Shown in pieces: positions 1 to 6,547 of a stretch of 34,954 nt of DNA. Within the stretch, counting starts at the first letter, position 1. Every line of letters starts with the position of its first letter. This stretch comes from Kamptonema formosum PCC 10802 (GTDB lineage Bacteria; Cyanobacteriota; Cyanobacteriia; Cyanobacteriales; Oscillatoriaceae): positions 2,430,096-2,465,049 of the forward strand of contig NZ_KB235948.1 in NCBI RefSeq assembly GCF_000332335.1. Reading direction: 5' to 3'. The translations under genes and the position numbers were made by a program. A model generated the notes under the pieces. The model was not told the DNA's origin. It did not search any database and saw nothing but the letters and a program-made list of their open reading frames with translations.

Positions 1-259
1 AGGTTCGCAGTTGGGCTTTAGCCCAAAATTCGCAGTTGGGCTTTAGCCCAAAGGTTCGTAGTTGGGCTTTAGCCCAAAGGTTCGTAGTTGGGCTTTAGCC
101 CAAAGGTTCGTAGTTGGGCTTTAGCCCAAAGGTTCGTAGTTGGGCTTTAGCCCAAAGGTTCGCAGTTGGGCTTTAGCCCAAAGGTTCGCAGTTCGGCTTT
201 AGCCCAAAGGTTCGCAGTTGGGCTTTAGCCCAAAGGTTCGCAGTTCGGCTTTAGCCCAA
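1..259. repeat. Palindromic tandem array A (10 units, cut by window start)
   Basis: Ten units of about 26 bp follow one another. Each carries the perfect palindrome TTGGGCTTTAGCCCAA preceded by GGTTCGTAG or GGTTCGCAG. Two late units have TTCGGC in the left arm, which breaks one pair. Each unit can fold into a 7-bp hairpin as RNA or single-stranded DNA. There are no unique spacers and no cas genes. The same family recurs at 18310-18409, 28992-29241 and 34664-34954. Function is unknown. Confidence 0.95.
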
Positions 260-267
260 TCAGCGGA

Positions 268-293
268 CCTCGTAAGAGCGCATAATTTGCATT
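268..293. repeat. Conserved flank of array A
   Basis: The 26 bp just after array A (CCTCGTAAGAGCGC followed by ATAATTTGCATT) recur almost identically just after array B at 18417-18442, with one base different. The next stretch, 284-335 (CATTGGTG.CGGTGTGCGCAG ... GACTGCCTCCT), recurs at 6380-6427. Array and flank therefore behave as parts of one larger dispersed repeat. Confidence 0.85.
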
Positions 294-420
294 GGTGCCG
301 GTGTGCGCAGCAAGAGAAGCGACTGCCTCCTTAAGTCCCAACTTGGGATATATAAGACTTTTGCCTGGGGCTGAAAAGGCTTTCAGCTGTTAGGCTAATA
401 ATGCTGCTTTTGCCTTAACC

Positions 421-467
421 GGAGGCAGAGCCTCCAGAACTGCGTTCCCAGGCTCTGCCTGGGAAGG
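421..467. repeat. Dispersed GGAGGCAGAGCCTCC / TTCCCAG-CTGGGAA repeat
   Basis: Two adjacent short palindromes, GGAGGCAGAGCCTCC and then TTCCCAGGCTCTGCCTGGGAA. Related copies lie at 6432-6453, 18448-18480, 21266-21320 and 34289-34345, with a degraded one near 12028-12052. The preceding text (AGCTGTTAGGC at about 388) also matches 11993-12003, so the degraded copy shares extended homology. This is a non-coding interspersed repeat. Confidence 0.85.
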
Positions 468-525
468 ATATAGCAAATTGGTATGAGTCCTTATCTCACA
501 AGAGTGTGAGGACTTCAGCCCCACG

Positions 526-750
526 CTACTTCAATCTAATATCTTTCAGCAGAAACGGCATCGCCGCCCCAGTCACCAAGCTGGATACCAGCACCGGCAG
601 CCACAGGGCCAACTCGGCTTTTGCCAGTCCCACCAGCAACAGCGCTCCAACCGTTACGCCAATAGCCGTTTGGCGAACGAAATATCCCGGATTGCGAAGC
701 AGCTTCCCTTTCAGCAATAACTTAGTAGAAAACCATCCTACCTCTAACAC
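526..750 (-). CDS. Small two-helix membrane protein, possible hup accessory protein
   Basis: Encodes 74 residues. I chose a GTG start at 750 because GGAGGG lies 6 bases upstream. A longer upstream reading has atypical, Ser/Arg-rich translation and no ribosome site. A short basic head (KLLLKGKLLRNPGYFVRQ) is followed by two hydrophobic stretches at about residues 28-43 and 48-66. The Shine-Dalgarno of this gene touches the stop of the 85-residue gene upstream, so the two are probably co-translated. In heterocystous cyanobacteria two similar tiny membrane proteins and a TPR protein sit in the extended hyp operon beside hupSL. I infer this is the same set from order and size, without an alignment. 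No catalytic motif is visible. Confidence 0.7.
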   Translation of the reverse strand: MLEVGWFSTKLLLKGKLLRNPGYFVRQTAIGVTVGALLLVGLAKAELALWLPVLVSSLVTGAAMPFLLKDIRLK

Positions 751-761
751 AGCTCTCCCTC

Positions 762-1019
762 CTATACAAATCTCAGAACAGCTAATCCTATTAGCACTGC
801 TGGAATCACTCCGACTGGGCCAAACAGTCCGCCAATCATAGCGGCTAGCTGATAGCCTAAATCTTTCCCGGCTAAGACAGTGCCTCCAATCGCGCCGCCA
901 GCTACAGATAGCGCCGCAGCAACAGCCAGCCACACCAATCCTGTAAATAGGGTGATGTCTCCTGCCGCAAGGCTTGTGAGAAAGTCCTGAACAGTAGGGT
1001 CCCTCAAAATGTCTGTCAT
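762..1019 (-). CDS. Small membrane protein, possible hup accessory protein
   Basis: Encodes 85 residues starting at ATG 1019, with a GGAG about 11 bases upstream. The N-terminal 20 residues (MTDILRDPTVQDFLTSLAAG) are polar. They are followed by two Gly/Ala-rich hydrophobic helices at about residues 22-48 and 58-83, with a GG-rich turn. The reading frame extends further upstream, but that part is basic and unlike the rest, so I do not include it. The gene lies between the TPR gene and the 74-residue gene on the same strand. The pairing suggests a small membrane complex, perhaps aiding hydrogenase small-subunit maturation or membrane attachment. That role is inference from neighbourhood only. 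Confidence 0.75.
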   Translation of the reverse strand: MTDILRDPTVQDFLTSLAAGDITLFTGLVWLAVAAALSVAGGAIGGTVLAGKDLGYQLAAMIGGLFGPVGVIPAVLIGLAVLRFV

Positions 1020-1205
1020 TGGATATTTTTCTCCGCTTTGTAAGCTCTTAAGTCCGCGAAGGCGGACTTCGTTTGTATAGCCGCGAATTCCATTCGCCAG
1101 GAGCTTAAGCAGGACTTGCGCAGCGACCTTAATTGTGTGGTGGGGGACGCGCTTCCCGCGCCCCACTCTACAGATAGAAGCTTTGCGTAAGTCCTGTTAA
1201 GGAAA

Positions 1206-2186
1206 CTAGCATTCATTGACATCAGCCATTTCCGCCTCAATCTCTTGCAAAGCTGACTCCACCACCTGCGCTTGTTCCCCCAGCCCATACCGGCAGAAGA
1301 TTTCCCGCGCTTCAAGATAGCAAGCGCGCGCCAGGGAGAGATTCTGCGCATTCCCGGCTGCCGGCTTTTCCGGGTCGTCCGGCAAATTGCGCCAGACATT
1401 AGCTTTATTACAAATTGTGGTGGCGTACTCCACCGGCGTATCTCTGGGATTGCGCACCTTCAGTGCCTCGCCGTAGGCGGCGAGCGCCCGCAAGTTATTT
1501 TCTACCGGATGCGAACTCGGTAAATATTGCAGCGCGTTCCCCAGATTGTTCTGTAGCATCGCATACTCCCTGGGGTGTTCAGCCAGCGCAATATGCTGCA
1601 GCGCTTCCTCAAATGACTGCACCGCCAGCGCCTGACGCAGGTATTCCCCCTCCGAGGACACCGGCATTGAAAGGTAAGCGACCGCTATATTATTGTGCAA
1701 AACCGCATATTCCTGGGGGTGCGCCTGCCAGGTGAACACCCGCAGCGCCCTTTGATACGCCTGGATGCTGTCGCCGGTACGCGCCAGATTGAAAGGCACC
1801 AGAGACTGTAGCACCAGCCCCAAATTCATCTGCGCTTCTGCCACCTCTTCTGGAGAGGCGAACTCTTGCAAAATAGGAAGTGCCGCCTCATAAGCCTCCC
1901 TGGCTTGAACCAGCAACTGGGCCCCCTCGCTGGGAATCGCCCGCAGCGCGGTTCCCATTCCCGCTGTGGCTCGCGCCCGCAGCAGGGGATATTCCTCGCC
2001 GCACAGGGCGAGCGCCCGCTGGTAGAGGAAAATCGCATCCTGGAGTTCCTCGGCGCTTTTTGGCTTTTTCTGAAACCCCAGCGCCATCTCTAGCAGCATC
2101 TCGATTTTTTCCACAGCCGTTGCTGATTCCGACTCAATCGCCGCCAGCGCTGCTCTCACAGCTGCACCTGTAATCCTGGGCGTCAC
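1206..2186 (-). CDS. TPR protein, hup-linked (Alr0691-like)
   Basis: A 326-residue soluble helical-repeat protein. The start is GTG at 2186, preceded by a strong AGGAGGG site 5 bases upstream. Repeats of about 40-50 residues are visible, with recurring Y-A-x-x-x-N-N and L-x-A-x-x-x-Y-x-x-A-L patterns (QEYAVLHNNIA, REYAMLQNNLG, VEYATTICNKA). No signal peptide, membrane helix or enzyme motif is seen, so a scaffold or chaperone role is likely. It is divergent from hupS across a 439-bp gap that holds a perfect NtcA box, and is followed on its own strand by two tiny membrane-protein genes. A TPR gene of this type occurs in the extended hyp operon of Nostoc-type genomes, where a role in HupS maturation has been proposed. 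The assignment to that family is from memory and context. Confidence 0.85.
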   Translation of the reverse strand: MTPRITGAAVRAALAAIESESATAVEKIEMLLEMALGFQKKPKSAEELQDAIFLYQRALALCGEEYPLLRARATAGMGTALRAIPSEGAQLLVQAREAYEAALPILQEFASPEEVAEAQMNLGLVLQSLVPFNLARTGDSIQAYQRALRVFTWQAHPQEYAVLHNNIAVAYLSMPVSSEGEYLRQALAVQSFEEALQHIALAEHPREYAMLQNNLGNALQYLPSSHPVENNLRALAAYGEALKVRNPRDTPVEYATTICNKANVWRNLPDDPEKPAAGNAQNLSLARACYLEAREIFCRYGLGEQAQVVESALQEIEAEMADVNEC

Positions 2187-2324
2187 TGCAGCCCTCCTAG
2201 TGGTTTTTACCTATTTTTTCCTAACACTTGCCGCCTCTCCTTTAACTATCAAACACTATCAGAGCCTCAATCACTCCCCCTTCTTTGCAAATTTTTACAT
2301 AGATTCCCAGCTCTATATATTTCT

Positions 2325-2338
2325 GTATATCTTGCTAC
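2325..2338. promoter_or_regulatory. Predicted NtcA box upstream of hupSL
   Basis: GTATATCTTGCTAC matches the NtcA consensus GTA-N8-TAC exactly. A -10-like TAAGTT (fits TAN3T) lies at 2363-2368, 24 bp after the box; activated NtcA promoters usually show about 22-23. The resulting transcript would start near 2375 and give hupS a leader of about 250 nt. The site is symmetric, so it could also influence the divergent TPR gene 139 bp to the left. The rest of the gap (2187-2625) has no convincing gene. Confidence 0.6.
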
Positions 2339-2625
2339 ACAATTGCTGACTTTAACAATTTTTAAGTTGCTAAAGTGCCCAGCGATACAGACTTGTTTAA
2401 TCGCCTCTTTACTCGGCGCAAAATTCTCAGCTATCTACAGGTCGGTCTTAATATTATTTAAAGAATTAGATCGCACTCCCTCAAGCTTTAATTTTTATGA
2501 AGGGGATGAATCCGCCATCAAAACATGCCGCATCATAGTAAAAATAGCTTTACGCGCATCAGGTGGCGGCACAAGCGAGGGCCACCTGAGTCAGGCTTTG
2601 GAAAAATTAAAAAGACAGGTAACGT

Positions 2626-3588
2626 ATGGCAAATGTACTGTGGCTGCAAGGTGGTGCCTGTTCCGGCAACACCATGTCATTCTTAAACGCGGAAGAACCC
2701 AGCGTCTGCGATCTGATAACAGATTTTGGGATTAACCTGCTCTGGCACCCCTCCCTGGGGCGTGAGCTGGGCGACGACTTGCAGCAATTGCTTCGCGACT
2801 GCATTTCCGGCGCGATTCCCCTGGACATCCTCGTCTTTGAAGGTAGCGTCGTCAGCGCCCCCAACGGCACCGGCGAGTGGAACCGTTTCGCCAACCGGCC
2901 CATGAAAGACTGGCTCGCAGAGCTTGCCGGCGTCGCCAGCTTTGTGGTCGCAGTGGGAGATTGCGCCACTTGGGGCGGCATTCCCGCAATGGCACCCAAC
3001 CCCAGCGAATCTGTTGGGTTGCAGTTCCTCAAGCGCCAAGAAGGCGGCTTCCTGGGGAAAGATTTCCGGGCCAAATCCGGGCTGCCGGCGATCAACATCC
3101 CAGGCTGCCCTGCCCATCCCGACTGGATTACCCAAATCTTAGTGGCCATCGCCACAGGGCGGATTGGCGACATCACCCTCGACGAGCTCCACCGCCCGCA
3201 AACCTTCTTCCGCAGCTTCACCCAAACCGGCTGCACCCGCAACGTCCACTTCGCCTACAAAGCATCAACCGCCGAATTTGGCCAGCGCAAAGGTTGCCTG
3301 TTCTACGATTTGGGCTGTCGCGGTCCGATGACCCATTCTTCGTGCAACCGGATTTTGTGGAACCGCGTCTCCTCCAAAACCCGCGCCGGCATGCCGTGTT
3401 TGGGCTGCACAGAACCGGAATTTCCTTTCCACGATCTCAAACCGGGAACCGTTTTCAAAACCCAAACCGTTATGGGCGTTCCCAAGGAATTGCCGGCTGG
3501 AATCAACAAGAAAGACTATGCCTTGCTCACCATTGTAGCAAAGGACGCCACACCGGCATGGGCAGAAGAAGACATCTTTACCGTTTAG
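2626..3588 (+). CDS. hupS: Uptake [NiFe]-hydrogenase small subunit HupS
   Basis: 320 residues, the normal size for cyanobacterial (group 2a) HupS. It carries the Fe-S clusters that pass electrons from the HupL active site. There is no twin-arginine signal, as is usual for this group, so the protein stays on the cytoplasmic side. The N-terminus reads WLQGGACSGNTMSFLN: Cys12 is the first proximal-cluster ligand, and Asn15 stands where most hydrogenases have Cys. Other cluster residues are visible in VGDCATWGG, INIPGCPAHP, GCLFYDLGCRGP, SSCNRILWN and MPCLGCTEPEFPF. Start is ATG 2626 with only a weak upstream ribosome site. hupL follows 68 bp later on the same strand. Probable operon control by NtcA from the box at 2325. 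Confidence 0.97.
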   Translation: MANVLWLQGGACSGNTMSFLNAEEPSVCDLITDFGINLLWHPSLGRELGDDLQQLLRDCISGAIPLDILVFEGSVVSAPNGTGEWNRFANRPMKDWLAELAGVASFVVAVGDCATWGGIPAMAPNPSESVGLQFLKRQEGGFLGKDFRAKSGLPAINIPGCPAHPDWITQILVAIATGRIGDITLDELHRPQTFFRSFTQTGCTRNVHFAYKASTAEFGQRKGCLFYDLGCRGPMTHSSCNRILWNRVSSKTRAGMPCLGCTEPEFPFHDLKPGTVFKTQTVMGVPKELPAGINKKDYALLTIVAKDATPAWAEEDIFTV

Positions 3589-3656
3589 CAGTTCGCCTGC
3601 CGGCACAGGTTATTGCGCGGACTCCCTGAAAACCAGTTACCGCCAAGGAGAGAAAA

Positions 3657-5252
3657 ATGGCAATTAAAACAATAGACATTTCCCCAGTGGGGCGAGTGGA
3701 AGGCGACTTAGACGTGCGAGTGGATATTGAAGACGGGCGCGTCGTCAATGCCTGGACGCAAGCAGAACTGTTCCGGGGCTTTGAAGTTATCTTGCGGGGC
3801 AAAGACTCCCAAGCCGGCTTAATTGTCACCCCCCGCGTCTGCGGCATTTGCGGCGGCTCCCACCTCACCTGCGCCTCTTGGGCTCTCGATACAGCCTGGG
3901 GCACAGAAGTGCCGCGCAATGCAATTCTGGCGCGGAATCTCGGGCAGCTAGCCGAAACCATCCAGAGTATTCCCCGCTATTTCTATGGCTTGTTTGCCAT
4001 AGATTTAACTAATAAGAAGTACCGGCACAGCCCTTTTTATGAAGAAGCTTGCCGGCGGTTTGCCGCCTTCACCGGCAAGTCTTATGAAATCGGCGTGACT
4101 ATTTCGGGCAAGCCGGTAGAAATTTACGCCCTGCTGGGCGGACAGTGGCCCCATTCTAGCTACATGGTGCCCGGTGGGGTGATGTGCGCCCCCACCTTAA
4201 CTGATATTACCCGCGCCTGGTCGATTTTGGAATATTTCCGCACCAACTGGCTGGAGCCGGTGTGGCTGGGCTGTTCCTTAGAGCGCTATGAAGAAATCCA
4301 GAGTTACGATGACTTCATGGCGTGGCTGGAGTCAAACCCCAATCACGCCAATTCTGACCTGGGGTTCTACTGGCGCATGGGTTTAGATATCGGCCTGCAC
4401 AAATACGGTGCCGGCACGGGGAAATATGTAACCTGGGGGTATTTGCCCCACGAGGACAAGTACCAGAAGCCGACTTTGGGAGGGCGGAATGCGGCGGTGA
4501 TTATGAAGAGTGGGGTCTATGACAGCTTCACCAACACTCACACCTTGATGGATCACAGCTTTGCCCGCGAAAATACATCCCACTCCTGGTATGATGAAGG
4601 TGCGGCGGACGTTCACCCCCTCGATCGCACCACAACTCCCACTTACAACAATGTGAAAGACTTCGCGAAAGCCTATTCTTGGGCAAGTGCAGTGCGCCAC
4701 CAAGATTTCGGGCGTGTGGAAGTGGGCCCACTCGCCCGCCAGCTGGTTGCCGGTGGCAAACATGGTGAATCCTGGCAGGTGACCGACGGCTTTATTCTCG
4801 ATGTCTTCAAGCGGATGGGCGGCGCGAGCATCCACCTGCGCCAGCTCGCAAGAGTTCACGAAATCGTGAAACTGTACCGGCAGGCAGAGCGCTGCTTGCG
4901 GGAGTTCCGGCTGAATGATGTGTGGTACATCAAGCCGGTAGAAAAAGACGGTCGCGGCTGGGGGGCAACAGAAGCGGCGCGGGGGGCGCTGTGTCACTGG
5001 GTGGAAATTGAGGGGGGAAAAATTAAGAATTACCAGATAGTCGCTCCCACGACGTGGAATGTAGGCCCGCGTGACGGTGAGGGGGTGCCGGGACCGATTG
5101 AAGAGGCATTGTTGGGAACGCCGGTTGCCGATCCGAACGATCCGATAGAGGTGGGTCATGTGGCCCGCTCGTTTGATTCCTGTCTGGTTTGCACGGTTCA
5201 CGCTCACGATGCCAAAACCGGCCAGGAACTCGCCCGTTTCCGCACCGCTTAG
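3657..5252 (+). CDS. hupL: Uptake [NiFe]-hydrogenase large subunit HupL
   Basis: 531 residues; oxidises H2 at the Ni-Fe centre, recycling hydrogen released by nitrogenase. The L1 motif RVCGICGGSH gives Cys62 and Cys65, and the L2 motif DSCLVCTVH gives Cys509, Cys512 and His515. DSC replaces the common DPC, as is typical of cyanobacteria. A 16-residue tail (AHDAKTGQELARFRTA) follows His515 and should be removed by HupW after nickel insertion. AAGGAGA precedes ATG 3657 by 6 bases. The hupS-hupL gap contains a small CCTG-CCGGCA-CAGG hairpin. The gene is continuous: there is no excision element of the XisC kind known from some Anabaena hupL genes. Confidence 0.98.
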   Translation: MAIKTIDISPVGRVEGDLDVRVDIEDGRVVNAWTQAELFRGFEVILRGKDSQAGLIVTPRVCGICGGSHLTCASWALDTAWGTEVPRNAILARNLGQLAETIQSIPRYFYGLFAIDLTNKKYRHSPFYEEACRRFAAFTGKSYEIGVTISGKPVEIYALLGGQWPHSSYMVPGGVMCAPTLTDITRAWSILEYFRTNWLEPVWLGCSLERYEEIQSYDDFMAWLESNPNHANSDLGFYWRMGLDIGLHKYGAGTGKYVTWGYLPHEDKYQKPTLGGRNAAVIMKSGVYDSFTNTHTLMDHSFARENTSHSWYDEGAADVHPLDRTTTPTYNNVKDFAKAYSWASAVRHQDFGRVEVGPLARQLVAGGKHGESWQVTDGFILDVFKRMGGASIHLRQLARVHEIVKLYRQAERCLREFRLNDVWYIKPVEKDGRGWGATEAARGALCHWVEIEGGKIKNYQIVAPTTWNVGPRDGEGVPGPIEEALLGTPVADPNDPIEVGHVARSFDSCLVCTVHAHDAKTGQELARFRTA

Positions 5253-5302
5253 AAGATGGAAGAGGGAAGAAGAAATAAGGAAGAATGCCCCATGCCCATC
5301 GT

Positions 5303-5398
5303 TACCCCCTCTCACTCCCCCTCCCCGAAAAGCGGGGAGGGGGTTGGGGGGTGGGGTTCCAACGCCCCATGCCCCATCGCCCTATCGCCCACTGCCCT
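5303..5398. repeat. Dispersed C-rich/G-rich repeat between hupL and hupW
   Basis: A CCCCCTCCCCG / CGGGGAGGGGG inverted pair is followed by GTTGGGGGGTGGGG and a run of CCCCAT, CCCTAT and CGCCC words that reaches the hupW start codon. Related copies of the inverted pair lie at 21343-21386 and 30625-30670. It has displaced any recognisable Shine-Dalgarno for hupW. Confidence 0.9.
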
Positions 5399-5875
5399 AT
5401 GCTGACGATAATTGGTTGCGGCAATCTCAACCGCAGTGATGATGCTGCCGGCGCAGTCATTGCCCAGCGCCTGCAGCAATTTTTGATGGAGAGTCCCTGT
5501 GCCGGTGTCAGGGTTTATGACTGCGGCACAGCGGGGATGGAGGTGATGTTCCAGGCGCGCGGCAGCACCAAGCTGGTGATTGTTGATGCCAGCAACACCA
5601 GCTCGCCAGCCGGTGCGGTGTTCAAGGTGCCCGGTTCCGAACTGGAAGCGCTGCCACAACCGAGTTACACTCTCCACGATTTTCGCTGGGATCACGCCCT
5701 AGCAGCCGGTCGCCAAATCTTCAAGGATGATTTTCCCCAAGATGTTACCGTTTATCTGATTGAGGCGGAGACTCTTGATTTTGGGTTTGAGCTCAGCCCC
5801 GCTGTCCAGCGAGCCGCCGGCATGGTTTTTCAGGAATTAATCTCGCTGATTGCGTCGGTTTCGGGATGGGAATGA
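5399..5875 (+). CDS. hupW: Hydrogenase maturation endopeptidase HupW
   Basis: 158 residues, normal for the HycI/HupW/HyaD family that clips the C-terminal tail of the hydrogenase large subunit after Ni insertion. The family start IIGCGNLNRSDDAAG is clear, and its acidic residues (Asp near 14-15) are expected nickel-sensing ligands. The second acidic motif is IVDAS, and the nickel-site His is expected in TLHDFRWDHAL. The start at ATG 5399 is set by the conserved MLTIIGCGN; a longer upstream reading only translates repeat sequence. No ribosome-binding site is seen because the upstream repeat runs up to the start codon. The gene sits 146 bp after hupL on the same strand, and HupL has the matching cleavage site after His515. 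Confidence 0.93.
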   Translation: MLTIIGCGNLNRSDDAAGAVIAQRLQQFLMESPCAGVRVYDCGTAGMEVMFQARGSTKLVIVDASNTSSPAGAVFKVPGSELEALPQPSYTLHDFRWDHALAAGRQIFKDDFPQDVTVYLIEAETLDFGFELSPAVQRAAGMVFQELISLIASVSGWE

Positions 5876-5893
5876 ACCGCCCCCGTGAAGGGA

Positions 5894-5928
5894 CGCCAAG
5901 AGCAGGATTTAATCCTGGATTCTTGACG
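5894..5928. promoter_or_regulatory. Perfect 15-bp palindrome in a larger hairpin before the RNA promoter
   Basis: CAGGATTTAATCCTG (5903-5917) is a perfect palindrome with one central base. Outer arms CAAGA (5897-5901) and TCTTG (5921-5925), plus two more pairs, extend it. The right arm overlaps the -35 box that starts at 5923. It could be an operator for that promoter, or a hairpin at the end of hupW transcripts (the hupW stop is 18 bp upstream). It has no U-tract. Confidence 0.55.
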
Positions 5929-5951
5929 CAAAGCAGTAGGAACGGTATAAT
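5923..5951 (+). promoter_or_regulatory. Strong sigma-70-type promoter
   Basis: TTGACG, a 17-bp spacer and TATAAT (5946-5951): 11 of 12 consensus bases with ideal spacing, the best promoter I saw in the window. No open reading frame starts downstream on this strand. The predicted start, near 5957-5959, coincides with the first base of a 9-bp RNA stem. Confidence 0.75.
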
Positions 5952-5957
5952 GAGATA

Positions 5958-6523
5958 GGTCAGTCGCGAAAAAATAGCGTTAGCGAACCGTGCCGACTGA
6001 TCGAGTTGAAAATAGTGCTTGATTTCTTATCCGCCTTTGAGACTTCCGACACGGTTGCCAAGCGAAACAGGAAATTGAGCTTAAAGCAGCTGTCATCGGC
6101 GCTGAGCGTGAAAGCGCTCTGAGTTTAAGTAGGTGCGAAAACACCGACCTCAAACTAAGCGAAATAGTGCTTTCGGGATCTTCCTGAAAGCTTTGCGGGA
6201 TACCGCCTCTATCACTTTTATCGGTGATAGTGCTATCGTTGCTTTGTCCTGGGTTATCCGGGGTAATGGCGCGTAAATGTATCAGGAATGTTAACCCAAG
6301 CTCGCACCTCAGGAGGCTCTGACTTGAAAATAGTCTTGTAGGGGCTTGCGCCCCCGTGCTCGCCCCGCCCAGGGGACAATTTTCATTGGTGGCGGTGTGC
6401 GCAGTTCCGAAGTGACTGCCTCCTAAGCGGCGTTCCCAGCTTGAGCTGGGAACGAGAAAAAACGAGAAAAAACGAGAAAAATAGTGTTTTGGGTGCGTGC
6501 GATCGGCCACGCACCCTATTTTT
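5958..6523 (+). ncRNA. Candidate structured non-coding RNA of unknown family
   Basis: Sequence folding read by eye. A 5' stem pairs 5958-5966 with 5994-6002 (9 pairs, one G-U). Its loop segment AACCGTG (5986-5992) is complementary to CACGGTT (6050-6056), which would make a pseudoknot. A three-way junction follows: 6075-6079/6149-6153 closes two arms, 6080-6085/6124-6129 (with inner GAGCG/CGCTC) and 6132-6135/6142-6145. Further hairpins are 6169-6177/6183-6191, 6195-6198/6203-6206, 6209-6215/6224-6230 and 6250-6256/6292-6298. From about 6335 to 6480 the region becomes ordinary dispersed repeats, then the terminator at 6491. The conserved core is thus probably 5958 to about 6300; the true 3' end is unknown. 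It lacks the hallmark sequences of RNase P RNA, tmRNA and SRP RNA. A mobile-element-derived RNA remains possible. Confidence 0.55.
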
Positions 6524-6524
6524 T
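6491..6524. terminator. Rho-independent-like terminator
   Basis: A perfect 9-bp stem (GGGTGCGTG / CACGCACCC, loop of 8) is followed on the plus strand by TATTTTTT. It suits the candidate RNA reading rightward. On the minus strand it lies 24 bp after the modD stop, but the following tail is poorer in U, so it may act in both directions. Confidence 0.75.
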
Positions 6525-6547
6525 GGAGTCAGCGACAGCGGGGGCGC

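Noticed and set aside
2343-2735. A 130-residue reading frame covering the hupS leader and start
   Set aside because: It overlaps the conserved hupS start in another frame, has no ribosome site or family resemblance, and fits an untranslated leader better.
4383-5315. A 310-residue frame antisense to hupL
   Set aside because: It is the codon-position shadow of a strongly conserved gene, with His/Pro-rich, low-quality translation.
5980-6510. A 176-residue minus-strand frame in the hupW-modD gap
   Set aside because: It crosses dispersed repeats and the terminator stem, its protein resembles no family, and the structured RNA reading explains the sequence better.
5958-6523. Identity as RNase P RNA, tmRNA, SRP RNA or 6S RNA
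   Set aside because: The hallmark sequences (GGAAAGTCCGGGC-type of RNase P, the tRNA-like ends of tmRNA) are missing, and several short hairpins do not fit the single long rod of 6S RNA.
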